From contig NC_015672.1 in the NCBI RefSeq assembly GCF_000218625.1, positions 558,001 to 622,000 on the forward strand: 64,000 nt of DNA, written 5' to 3'. This stretch comes from Flexistipes sinusarabici DSM 4947. GTDB lineage: Bacteria > Chrysiogenota > Deferribacteres > Deferribacterales > Flexistipitaceae. Shown here piece by piece: positions 1 to 8,017 of the stretch (the first letter of the stretch is position 1; each line of letters begins with the position of its first letter). Below the pieces are notes generated by a model. It was not told the DNA's origin. It saw only the letters and a list, made by a program, of their open reading frames with translations, and did no database searches. The translations under genes were made by a program, and so were the position numbers.

Positions 1-1
1 T

Positions 2-178
<177 letters not shown>

Positions 179-181
179 TTT

Positions 182-853
182 ATGAGTCCCAGGCTGTGTG
201 TTGCAGGGATGCCTCTTTCAGTCGGTTTTGACAGAATCGATAAGGAACTTCAGAGTATAATTCAAAATTCGGAAATTATTATCGCTGAAGAGAAAAAAAC
301 GGCACACAGAGTGCTTGCAAGAAGTGGATGCCGGGGGAGAGATTTTTTCCTTCTGAACGAACACACCGATTTGAAATCAAAGCTTTCTATTGTTGATAAA
401 GTAAGCAGTGCAGGATTATCCTGTTTTTTTTCTGATCAGGGAACGCCTTGTGTTGCTGATCCGGGATATGATTTTGTTGATATGTGTTATGACCGCGGTG
501 TAGATGTTTTTTCATTTCCCGGGCCTTCGAGTATTACAACAGCACTTTCACTCAGCGGTTTTTATGCGGAAAAGTTTTACTTTGCAGGTTTCCCCCCAAG
601 GGAAAAATCATCAAGAAAAAAATTTTTTGACAAACTGTTTTCTGCTGAAGATACAATTGTTCTTTTTGAGCGTCCCTATGTTATGAAAAAGCTGGTTGAT
701 GAGCTTGTTGTGTTCAAAAGAAGAATTGCCGTAGTTTATAATCTTGGGATGAAAGATGAGAAAGTTATAAGAGGGCGGTCAAAAGAGATTGCAAATGAGT
801 TGAAAAATATGCCCAAGGCTCCTTTTGTAGTCATTCTGGAAGGGGTAAAATGA
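182..853 (+). CDS. RsmI-like SAM-dependent methyltransferase (tetrapyrrole methylase fold)
   Basis: This 223-residue protein has the tetrapyrrole methylase fold used by RsmI, which 2'-O-methylates C1402 of 16S rRNA. Visible support is the SDQGTPCVADPG loop (residues about 83-94, SAM/GTPxxxDPG type), FPGPSS and the FAGFPPR segment typical of RsmI. It is shorter than classical RsmI (about 280 residues): the N-terminal EDTR-type motif is replaced by AEEKKTAHR and the C-terminal extension is missing. It could therefore be a divergent family member with another target. It starts 3 bases after serS and overlaps the next gene by 4 bases. Confidence 0.75.
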   Translation: MSPRLCVAGMPLSVGFDRIDKELQSIIQNSEIIIAEEKKTAHRVLARSGCRGRDFFLLNEHTDLKSKLSIVDKVSSAGLSCFFSDQGTPCVADPGYDFVDMCYDRGVDVFSFPGPSSITTALSLSGFYAEKFYFAGFPPREKSSRKKFFDKLFSAEDTIVLFERPYVMKKLVDELVVFKRRIAVVYNLGMKDEKVIRGRSKEIANELKNMPKAPFVVILEGVK

Positions 854-2118
854 ACCTGAAACAAGATACTTTAAATATTTTATATGAAGCCGTGAATTCC
901 GTAAAACCGGATAATATTTTTGATGATGTAAATTTTAACGGCGGAAATCTAAATATTTGCGGTGATTCTTATGATTTAAACGATAAGTCAAATGTTTATA
1001 TCCTTGGCAGCGGCAAAGCTTCCGTAAAAATGGCTGAAAAGGTGAAAGAGATTCTGGGAACGAAAATTTCCGGCGGACTTATTGTATCCAATTACCATGA
1101 AGACATTGAAGGCGTTGAAGTGGCAGAGTCATCCCATCCGCTCCCCGATGAAAGCAGCCTGGAGGCCGGAAGTAAGATGTTAGAGTTTGCCAAATCATGC
1201 AAAGAAGATGATTTTATTATTTATCTTCTCAGCGGCGGAACATCCTCTCTTTTGGAATATCCGGCGGAAGGTATTGGTATTTCAGATATAAATACTGCCA
1301 CTGATATTTTAATGAAAGCAGGTGCTGATATTACCGAACTTAATACATTAAGAAAAAAACTGTCAAAAATCAAAGGGGGCAGGCTTGCCTCCTATTTGAA
1401 ATGTGACGGTGTTGTTCTTGTTTTATCTGATGTGGTGGGTGATGATCTGAATTATATCGGTTCCGCTCCCTTGTATTACGATTCATCATCTGACATTTCC
1501 GCTGATATAATTTTTGATAAATACAGTCTTTATGATAAATTACCAAAAAATGTGATTGAAAGGCTGAAATCTGAAAAAGATACAGAAAGCAGAAGATCAT
1601 TAAAACATTATATTCTGGGCAATAATAACAGGGCTCTTTTGAAAGCTGCGGAAAAAGCGGAAAATTTAAGATATAAGCCCGTGATTCTTACTTCTCTGTT
1701 GCAGGGGGAGGCCTCTGCAGCGGCAGGTTTTATTGTTTCTCTTCTGAAGTATCACAGTACTCATGAATTTTTATCTAAGCCCCTTTGTTTTATTGCCGGC
1801 GGTGAAACGACGGTGACAGTTAAAGGTGATGGTAAAGGCGGCAGAAATCAGGAGCTGGCACTGGCTGGTTTGTTAGAAATGAGCGGTTTGGGAAATGTTT
1901 CCCTTGGTTGTATCGGAACAGACGGAATTGACGGAAATTCCGATGCTGCGGGAGCTGTCGTAACGCCGAACCTGCTTGATGATGTTAGTGTTGACGAGTT
2001 AAAAAGTTATCTTAGAAATAATGATTCCAATACTATATTGACAAAATTAGATTCTATTATAAAAACGGGGAATACAGGAACCAATGTATGTGACGTTTAT
2101 GTAGGACTGGTGGGCTGA
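850..2118 (+). CDS. Glycerate 2-kinase (MOFRL/GckA-TtuD family)
   Basis: This 422-residue protein matches the glycerate 2-kinase family, which phosphorylates D-glycerate to 2-phosphoglycerate with ATP. The N-terminal domain shows the GSGKASVKMA nucleotide motif (about residues 52-61), SHPLPDE and LSGGTSSLLEYP. The C-terminal MOFRL domain shows GGETTVTVKGDGKGGRNQE and GTDGIDGNSDAAGA. Length is normal. The ATG overlaps the methylase stop (ATGA), so the genes are translationally coupled. It could feed glycerate from photorespiratory-like or serine pathways into glycolysis; nothing nearby fixes the source. Confidence 0.9.
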   Translation: MNLKQDTLNILYEAVNSVKPDNIFDDVNFNGGNLNICGDSYDLNDKSNVYILGSGKASVKMAEKVKEILGTKISGGLIVSNYHEDIEGVEVAESSHPLPDESSLEAGSKMLEFAKSCKEDDFIIYLLSGGTSSLLEYPAEGIGISDINTATDILMKAGADITELNTLRKKLSKIKGGRLASYLKCDGVVLVLSDVVGDDLNYIGSAPLYYDSSSDISADIIFDKYSLYDKLPKNVIERLKSEKDTESRRSLKHYILGNNNRALLKAAEKAENLRYKPVILTSLLQGEASAAAGFIVSLLKYHSTHEFLSKPLCFIAGGETTVTVKGDGKGGRNQELALAGLLEMSGLGNVSLGCIGTDGIDGNSDAAGAVVTPNLLDDVSVDELKSYLRNNDSNTILTKLDSIIKTGNTGTNVCDVYVGLVG

Positions 2119-2119
2119 C

Positions 2120-2560
2120 ATGTCTAAATATCTCGTTTATGTGCTTCTTGTCGTAGGAGGGACATTTGCTTCTCTTCAGGCTTCCATTAATGCCAGGCTG
2201 GCCAAATCTGTGGGTTTTGTGGAGAGTGTTTTTATCTCATTCACTGTTGGCACAATGGTTCTTGCAGCTGCAGTACTGCTTAAAAACGGAAACGGCTTAA
2301 AACACATTTTTGAAGTTCCTCCTGTATTTTTAACCGGCGGTATGCTAGGAGCCTGCTTTGTTTTTATTATTACCTATTCAGTTCATGTTACAGGCGTAGC
2401 TTCGGCACTTGCTACGGCTATAGGTGTTCAGCTGCTGGCTGGGCTTCTTATCGACAAGTATAATCCGATGAATGTCATAAAGCTGAATGTTCACTGGTAT
2501 AATGTTCTCGGGGTACTTTTTATTATTCTCGGTATAATATTGGTGACAAGGGGTAGATAA
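2120..2560 (+). CDS. Small DMT-type membrane protein (YdcZ/DUF606 family)
   Basis: A 146-residue, strongly hydrophobic protein with about five membrane spans. The N-terminal ASLQASINARLAKSVG and FISFTVGTMVLA match the DUF606 (YdcZ) branch of the drug/metabolite transporter superfamily. The substrate is unknown. It starts one base after the glycerate kinase stop, so it is in the same operon. Length is normal for the single-domain form. Confidence 0.8.
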   Translation: MSKYLVYVLLVVGGTFASLQASINARLAKSVGFVESVFISFTVGTMVLAAAVLLKNGNGLKHIFEVPPVFLTGGMLGACFVFIITYSVHVTGVASALATAIGVQLLAGLLIDKYNPMNVIKLNVHWYNVLGVLFIILGIILVTRGR

Positions 2561-2629
2561 ACTTGACTAAATTGCTGTGTTAATATATATATGCATATAT
2601 GAGAATTGAATAAACAAAGAGAGAAGAAT

Positions 2630-2926
2630 ATGGACAATATGTGGTTGGAAGATTATTCTGAGAAACTTAAAGCTATCGGTCATCCGGTTAGATTGAAGAT
2701 TATTCTCGGTTTAATGGAAAATGAATGTAATGTATCAAAAATCTGCAACGGCCTTCAGGTTCCTCAGGCTACTACGAGTCAGCATTTAAGTATTCTGAAA
2801 AATAAAGGAATCATTGAAGGCAGACGTGAAGGAACAACGGTCTGCTACAAAGTGGTTGATGATGGAGTGGCTGAAATGTTGAAAAAACTTACGGAAGTTT
2901 GCAACGTGGAAGTTGATTGCACTTGA
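2630..2926 (+). CDS. ArsR/SmtB-family winged-helix repressor (first of a tandem pair)
   Basis: A 98-residue DNA-binding protein with the ArsR layout: KLKAIGHPVRLKIILGLM, a helix-turn-helix around VPQATTSQHLSILKNKGII, then the wing GRREGTTVCYKV. Cysteines at CNVSKIC (alpha-3 region) and near the C terminus (EVCNVEVDC) could bind metal, arsenic or persulfide. I chose the ATG at 2630; a TTG at 2606 would add 8 residues but has no better ribosome site. Two ArsR genes lie back to back with no arsenic or metal efflux gene adjacent, so the target is not evident. Confidence 0.86.
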   Translation: MDNMWLEDYSEKLKAIGHPVRLKIILGLMENECNVSKICNGLQVPQATTSQHLSILKNKGIIEGRREGTTVCYKVVDDGVAEMLKKLTEVCNVEVDCT

Positions 2927-2932
2927 TTTGTG

Positions 2933-3265
2933 ATGAGAGAAGTTGCGGCTCTTTTTAAATCGCTCGGTGATGAGAACAGGCTGAGAATTTTTATGATGCT
3001 GGCCGAAAGACCGATGTGTGTATGCGAAATTAACGCAGTTCTTAATGTTGCTTTATCCACTATTTCCGCTCATCTTAAAAATCTCAAATACGCCAGGCTA
3101 ATTGAGGATTCCAAGGAAGGCAGGTGGGTTGTTTACCGCTTGGCCGAAAACGATTTTGCCTTAAGTATTCTCAACCTTTTAAAATCTAAACTTGCTGATG
3201 ACGAAGTCTTTAAAAGTGATATTCAAAAGGTGAGAAAAATCAGCAGAGAAGATCTCGTCTGTTGA
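2933..3265 (+). CDS. ArsR-family repressor with CxC arsenic-type motif (second of pair)
   Basis: A 110-residue ArsR/SmtB regulator: LFKSLGDENRLRIFMMLAERPMCVCEI, helix-turn-helix VALSTISAHLKNLKYARLI, wing EDSKEGRWVVYRL. MCVCEI has the same form as the ELCVCDL metal-sensing helix of E. coli ArsR, where cysteines bind As(III), so arsenite or antimonite sensing is plausible. It starts 6 bases after the first ArsR gene; ATG 2933 follows a GTG at 2930. No arsB, acr3 or arsC follows: the downstream DNA is a repeat and IS scar, so target genes may have been lost or lie elsewhere. Confidence 0.86.
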   Translation: MREVAALFKSLGDENRLRIFMMLAERPMCVCEINAVLNVALSTISAHLKNLKYARLIEDSKEGRWVVYRLAENDFALSILNLLKSKLADDEVFKSDIQKVRKISREDLVC

Positions 3266-3339
3266 CACAGTCCCATCTGCGAGAGATCCTGTAAACGCGA
3301 TATTGTATTGGTAAACTCCCGTTATTTAAAAAGCTGACG

Positions 3340-3421
3340 CAAGTTTCGCACTTCATTTTGCATAGCATTCGCCTATGGCAAATAAATAGAATGATACATA
3401 TTTACTTAGCCTATAAAACTG
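3340..3421 (+). repeat. Interspersed repeat, copy A
   Basis: This stretch aligns, at roughly 75 percent identity by eye, with the reverse complement of 10752-10842. Shared blocks include GCACT, TAGCATTCGC and ATAGAATG. It lies in the non-coding gap after the ArsR pair and has no ORF of its own. Confidence 0.5.
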
Positions 3422-3437
3422 TTGATAGCCAAAGGTA

Positions 3438-3750
3438 TCATTACGAGATTGCTTCGTCGTTGGCACTCCTCGCAATGACGCTGAAAAAAAGCCATTACAA
3501 GGAGCCGAAGGCGGCGCAGTAATCACATGTCTCCATATACGAGATTGCTTCGCTGCGCTCGCAATGACGGACAAACGGCGTCATTACGAGGGACAAAGTC
3601 CCGAAGTAATCTCATGTCCCATAAGGTTGCTTCACTTCGTTCGCAATGACCGCAAACGTCATCGCGATGGCGGCAGCCCGTGGCAATCTCGCATCCCGTA
3701 TGGGAGATTGCTTTGTCTCCGCCCTGCGTCGAATCCCTGCAATGACTTCA
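3438..3750. repeat. REP/BIME-like palindromic repeat array
   Basis: About six to seven diverged units in alternating orientation. The core is GAGATTGCTTCG ... CGCAATGAC and its inverse form CATTACGAG ... GTAATCTC. Clear units lie near 3441-3480, 3492-3528, 3539-3571, 3580-3615, 3618-3650, 3655-3695 and 3700-3750. Each could fold into a hairpin. Similar GCAATGAC/GAAGCAATC palindromes are known as extragenic repeats in many bacteria. Short ORFs through it are by-products of the repeats. A fainter piece recurs near 30830-30870. A RAYT transposase, the family linked to REP spread, is at 59721-60602. Confidence 0.7.
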
Positions 3751-3752
3751 GA

Positions 3753-4014
3753 TTATTTTCTATGCGGCGGTGCCATGAATTCCGGGCCCACCGGATCTTT
3801 AATTTCCTCTGAAAGAATTTTATCTATCTCATTCATACCGCTTTCATCAATATGCCAGCCGTAAATATTTGCTATATTTTCAACCTGATGCGGTTTTCTT
3901 GCACCCAGAAGAGCTGTTCCTATTTTTGTTTTGTCCAGCACCCATCTTATGGCAAGATCCATAATCGTTTTTCCGTAATTTTCCCGGGCAAATTTATCCA
4001 GTTTATCCACTGCG
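3753..4014 (-). pseudogene. Aldo/keto reductase, C-terminal remnant
   Basis: The minus strand encodes about 86 residues of the C-terminal end of an aldo/keto reductase: AVDKLDKFARENYGK, MDLAIRWVLDKTKIGTALLG and the cofactor-binding GARKPHQVENI, ending in PPHRK. The N-terminal barrel with the catalytic Tyr/Lys is absent. The coding frame is cut where the IS1634-family element begins (4019). Since the far side of that element is internal IS5-like sequence, the gene was probably already joined to the IS5 fragment before the second insertion. Confidence 0.85.
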
Positions 4015-4018
4015 CTAA

Positions 4019-6111
4019 CCCAACTTTGCCAAAAAAATGCATAAAGTGCTGGTGTGTAAAGAAGCGGATTTAAAATTATTCACTACAGACTTTTTTATTT
4101 CGTAAAATTTTGCTTGAATACCCCAAGGCCTTATAAATTGACTTTTGGTGTTCTTCAGTCTTAGAAGTCACCCTCTGCATTATCCTTGCATTTTCCTCCG
4201 TATTCATCGAAACCGTCATCCGCATATGATTAGAAAGTTTTTTACGAACTGTACGCCAACTGTAATGTATACCCTCTGATTTCAACTTCCTCCTAAGATT
4301 ATGAACCAAATGATACGCCAAAACACTTATAAAAAGATGACCCTCCACAGCTGATTCCTTGCTGTGATATACAGGCCTTAAACCCAATTCACTCTTCAAT
4401 GTCCTGAATGTGGATTCCACATCATTAAGCATTACATATATATCCCATATCTCCTGCTCACTTAAGTCAGTGAAATTTGTCCGGATTACATAGTGGCCGT
4501 CAAGTGTACCGGAAAGTTTCTCCTCATCAACTCTCCAGCGTATATCTGCTGCATTGCCAGAATCTTCTTTTTTCACAACGTCTATATCATAATATCCCGA
4601 TACCTTGCTGCATTTACTCTTAAGTCTGCCAATACGCTCAAGAACCTTCTCATAACGCTTAACACCATTCTTCTTGAATAATGAAGACCGTATATTCTCA
4701 AGACCTTCTTCAAATCTCTGCCTAAACCTGTCTTTAATACCACCCTCTTTAATCTCCCGCATCTCACTGCTTACACATAAAAAACTCTCACCATCTACAA
4801 TATTCAATTTGCCTTTCACACTATAAGAATCATTCTTTATCCTGATATCCTCTCCGTCTGAATAATCAAGGGCTGTATCCTTCTTCCTGGAGACTGCAAT
4901 ATAATTATACCCGGAATCCTTTATATACCCTAAATTCTCCTCCGAAGCTATTCCGGCATCTATTACTACTGTAGGCTTTACCTGTAAATTAACCTGTGAT
5001 GATAAATCCGTTACTATATCAATTAACGTCTTCGTTTCTGATTGATTGCCCTCATATATCTTGCTGCATATCGGAAAACCTTCCTCATTCAACACTACTC
5101 CCAGTGTCACAAGGGGGCAATCTGAACGCTTCTGCTTTGATTTACCACGCTTAGCCTTTTTGTTATTTTTCTGGATACCTTCAAAATGTGTGTTCGTAAG
5201 ATCATAAAGCAAAATCTTATTTTCAAAGTTAAACAACTGCTGTTCATACTCAAAAAGTTTTTTCTCTATCTCTTCTGAATACTTAAAAAGCTTTTCCGAT
5301 ACACGGTAAAACTGCCTCAGCGATTTCCTGTGATAATTTATTCCAAGTAATTCAAATAAACCCGACTTCTCCTTTAACCATTCATACGTATTAAGTTCAC
5401 TGCCCGGATTAAGCATCCGACCTATTATTAAAGCCCTGGATATATCTATCTCGGATTCCGTGAAACCAAGAGATTTCAGCATATCTCCTATACCAAGCTC
5501 TTTAAATGATTCATTGCATATATACTCTCCGCCTATGCTCCGGGGCTCTGATACTTCTATACTGGATACATCCACTTGCTCGTATTCCGGCTCATGAGAA
5601 TCCTCCTCTGATTCAGGTTGCTTTGAAGACGCTGTGATCATATTCAATTTTGCTTTCTTTGCATAAGTATGGGCAAGCTCTTCCGTCTCCTCATCAGGCT
5701 TGAATACAGGTTCCTCATAACCGTCAAGCAATTGCTCTATACGGTTTGCAAGTTCTTTTAACTGCATGGGAGGAATATGAGACAGATCTCCCATGTCCAT
5801 AACAATACGTTGTCTGGGACCCTTGGGAGTACGGTATGATTACACCAGCTTATAGGCAGTATACTTTTTTCCGGTCTTTTTATTATTGGTTATGTATGAT
5901 CTTATAAACATGGACGCATTATAGCAGAAGTAGAGGCGGTGTCAATACTAAATATTATCTTAGGTCACTACAATCGTATAGCTAGCCTCTTCCTTACATA
6001 TTTACTTAACCCGTGAACGAACTATCAGTATTTTACGGAGGTTGTGTTTAATAATGATTAACCAAAATCAATAAAATAATTATTTTAGAACATCGTGTTG
6101 GCAAATTTGGG
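4019..6111 (-). mobile_element. IS1634-family insertion sequence with inverted ends
   Basis: The left end reads CCCAACTTTGCCAA and the inverted right end CCCAAATTTGCCAA; about 18 of 21 terminal bases match. CTAA flanks both sides (4015-4018 and 6112-6115), giving a 4-bp candidate target duplication (5-6 bp would be more usual for the family). The 2093-bp element holds one transposase gene on the minus strand. It sits exactly between the aldo/keto reductase remnant and the IS5-like fragment. Confidence 0.75.
4076..5800 (-). CDS. IS1634-family transposase, N terminus cut by an in-frame stop
   Basis: A 574-residue DDE transposase of the IS1634 group. Recognisable parts are YDLTNTHFEG with the first catalytic Asp region, VTLGVVLNEEGFPICSKIYEGNQ, VVIDAGIASEEN and the C-terminal VESTFRTLKSELGLRPVYH carrying the Glu. 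Continuing the frame upstream to an ATG at 5911 gives a natural N terminus, MFIRSYITNNKKTGKKYTAY, interrupted by TAA at 5842-5840 where GAA (Glu) would be expected. The full frame would have 611 codons. Translation restarting at 5800 would lose 37 residues, so activity is uncertain. Confidence 0.85.
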   Translation of the reverse strand: MDMGDLSHIPPMQLKELANRIEQLLDGYEEPVFKPDEETEELAHTYAKKAKLNMITASSKQPESEEDSHEPEYEQVDVSSIEVSEPRSIGGEYICNESFKELGIGDMLKSLGFTESEIDISRALIIGRMLNPGSELNTYEWLKEKSGLFELLGINYHRKSLRQFYRVSEKLFKYSEEIEKKLFEYEQQLFNFENKILLYDLTNTHFEGIQKNNKKAKRGKSKQKRSDCPLVTLGVVLNEEGFPICSKIYEGNQSETKTLIDIVTDLSSQVNLQVKPTVVIDAGIASEENLGYIKDSGYNYIAVSRKKDTALDYSDGEDIRIKNDSYSVKGKLNIVDGESFLCVSSEMREIKEGGIKDRFRQRFEEGLENIRSSLFKKNGVKRYEKVLERIGRLKSKCSKVSGYYDIDVVKKEDSGNAADIRWRVDEEKLSGTLDGHYVIRTNFTDLSEQEIWDIYVMLNDVESTFRTLKSELGLRPVYHSKESAVEGHLFISVLAYHLVHNLRRKLKSEGIHYSWRTVRKKLSNHMRMTVSMNTEENARIMQRVTSKTEEHQKSIYKALGYSSKILRNKKVCSE

Positions 6112-6593
6112 CTAAGGGAACGGCAATATATGCAGATAAAGGCTACAGCAGTGAATCTAACCGCAAAGACATATCAGGAACCTATGCAGATATGATAATG
6201 TATAAGGCAGCGCGGAATAAGCCACTTACAGGATTTCAGAAATTTCATAACAAGGCAGTAAGCAAGGTTCGTTATGTCGTTGAGCAGGCAATTGGATTGA
6301 TTAAGCTTCATTTTGGTTATACTCGTAGCCGATTTATAGGTATTGATAAGGTTAGGCTGGAATTGTCTATACATTGTATGGCATATAATCTGAGAAAGGG
6401 TGCTTTAAGAATGATTTGACAAGATTTAACCATACAGGTGTGTCCAAAATTACCTATTTTGGACAATTTGAGGCAATTTAAACAAACAAATACCTTTGTT
6501 TTTGCTGATAATGTTGTTTAAAAAAGTGGTAGTTAACAAATTTAGCTGCAAAATTAATGAAATTTAAAAATATTAGGATGATTCAAAAGTCTC
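6112..6593 (+). mobile_element. 3' fragment of the IS5-like element (transposase remnant inside)
   Basis: These 482 bases match the last 482 bases of the full copies ending at 17824 and 19243, without indels by eye, and end with the same GATTCAAAAGTCTC terminus. The frame through 6419 gives the last part of the transposase, including YADKGYSSESNRKD and the terminal NLRKGALRMI. The 5' two thirds are missing. The CTAA at its left border is also the duplicated target of the IS1634-family element, so the fragment was probably already truncated when that element arrived. Confidence 0.9.
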
Positions 6594-6923
6594 GCAAATG
6601 CTTCCAAGCCCCGCGAATGGGCGATGATTATCGATTTTGTGCTTGAGGAATACAGTGAGAAGCAGGTTGAATATGAATTGATGAGGAACACCGGAGCGGG
6701 CACTCTTGATGCCGCTGGTACCGGCAACAGCCGAATGGCAGCCGGCGGGGGAACAAGTGGTTCAAATACCAGTTCCGGCAGTATTACAAAGAAAAGTCAT
6801 TATTTCCCTCATGGTATGAGGCTTTCTGCCTGGGCTAATCAGATGAACATGAAAAAAGAAGAGGCCCTGCCGCTGCTCAAAAAGCGGACACGGAATGTGG
6901 TAACTAATATTCTTCCTCAATAG
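6594..6923 (+). pseudogene. Unidentified ORF remnant, 5' end removed at IS fragment
   Basis: The frame is open from the IS border to TAG at 6921-6923 and can start at ATG 6624 (99 residues), but it reads back into the IS end without its own start (ANASKPREWAMIIDFVLEE). This looks like a gene that lost its 5' part. The middle is a Gly/Ser/Thr-rich linker; the C terminus, HGMRLSAWANQMNMKKEEA, is amphipathic and basic. I do not recognise the family. A clear terminator follows, which supports this being the end of a real gene. Confidence 0.5.
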
Positions 6924-6943
6924 AGAGCACAAAACGATTTAAT

Positions 6944-6983
6944 AAAAATGCTGCATCCCGTGAACCCGGGGGCAGCATTTTTC
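6944..6983 (+). terminator. Rho-independent terminator
   Basis: AAAAATGCTGC (6944-6954) pairs with GCAGCATTTTT (6972-6982) around a G/C-rich loop, and a T-run follows. It is near symmetrical, so it could stop transcription from both the plus-strand remnant and the minus-strand stress-protein operon. Confidence 0.8.
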
Positions 6984-7097
6984 CCAATTTTTCAACTGTG
7001 TACATTTTATGTGCAACCCGGTAGCTAAAACATAATTTTTGTAAATTCATAAGGTACAGGAACTAAAAGGACAGAAACACTTCTTAGTACTCCTTTT

Positions 7098-8006
7098 TCA
7101 GGAAAACAGCTGTGTGAGTAAATCCTTATTTCCAGAATCTTTGGTAATCATGATAGGAATATAGGTATCCATTCTTCTTAAAGTTTCGGCAATATTGCCC
7201 AGAAGGGACGTTTCGTTGGATGTTTTTCCTGATGCTCCGATAATAATCAGGTCTGCCTTATTTTCATCGGCTGTTTTGTAAAGCTTCTCTGCTTCACTTG
7301 TTAATTGCTCACCTGTACCAATCTTGAGAGGATAATCCTCAGGATTTAAGCTAAATTGAGATAAAAAATCTCTGTGTTCTGTTTTCGCTTTCAACTGTAT
7401 ATAGTTTTCGCTTGTGCTTGTGGTTGCAGGAAAATAGGTGCGGCTGATATCCTGCAGATAGTAACAAATTAAGTCGCTGTTTTTATTTTTATGTAAATAG
7501 AAAGCTTTTGCAAAAGCAGCTTTTGAAACTTCGGAATAATCGATTGCACATAAAACTCTGCTGATTTGTAGTGGAGGATTCTCCGGTACAAACAGCACAT
7601 CACAATCCGATTCTGCAAATGGTTTCCTGCTGTGGAATTTTTGTCTGTATTCACCGTATTTTTGTCCGATCACCAGCATATCCACATTCATATCCTCAAC
7701 ATTTGAAACAATAATTTCCAGTCCCTCATCTTCTGCAATCTGGGTGTAAATATTTATTATCATATTTTCCCCGAGTTCCTTTTTAAGAAAATTTTCAAAT
7801 TCAATCGAGATCATTTCATCTATAGAGTTTTTTACTTCATTGAGGGAATCCTCATCTTTTTTGGGAAGATCGGAAGGTTGTATGATATGGGTAAGGGTTA
7901 TTTTTTCAACACTGAACGATTTAGCGATTACAGCGCTGTAATGGACAATATCCTCATCAATTTCGGATAAATCCAGACAAAGAAGTATGTGATTAATAAT
8001 TTTCAT
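7098..8006 (-). CDS. Tandem-domain universal stress protein
   Basis: A 302-residue protein of two UspA-like domains. Domain 1 (about 1-145) begins INHILLCLDLSE and ends VDMLVIGQKYGE ... DVLFVPE. Domain 2 (about 150-290) begins ISRVLCAIDYSE and carries ADLIIIGASGK followed by SLLGNIAETL, close to the ATP-binding GxxGxxxG(S/T) pattern. USPs bind nucleotides and modulate partners. The gene lies 11 bases downstream of the BCCT carrier on the same strand, so it probably regulates or responds with osmolyte uptake, as TeaD does for the TeaABC ectoine transporter. That link is inference. Confidence 0.88.
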   Translation of the reverse strand: MKIINHILLCLDLSEIDEDIVHYSAVIAKSFSVEKITLTHIIQPSDLPKKDEDSLNEVKNSIDEMISIEFENFLKKELGENMIINIYTQIAEDEGLEIIVSNVEDMNVDMLVIGQKYGEYRQKFHSRKPFAESDCDVLFVPENPPLQISRVLCAIDYSEVSKAAFAKAFYLHKNKNSDLICYYLQDISRTYFPATTSTSENYIQLKAKTEHRDFLSQFSLNPEDYPLKIGTGEQLTSEAEKLYKTADENKADLIIIGASGKTSNETSLLGNIAETLRRMDTYIPIMITKDSGNKDLLTQLFS

Positions 8007-8017
8007 ATAAATTTACC

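Noticed and set aside
3438-3750. Possible CRISPR array
   Set aside because: Units alternate in orientation, vary in length and lack uniform spacers; no cas genes are near.
3353-3864. Several ORFs of 70-85 codons on both strands in the palindrome array
   Set aside because: Their translations only reflect the repeat units, codon use is unlike the neighbours and no ribosome sites are seen.
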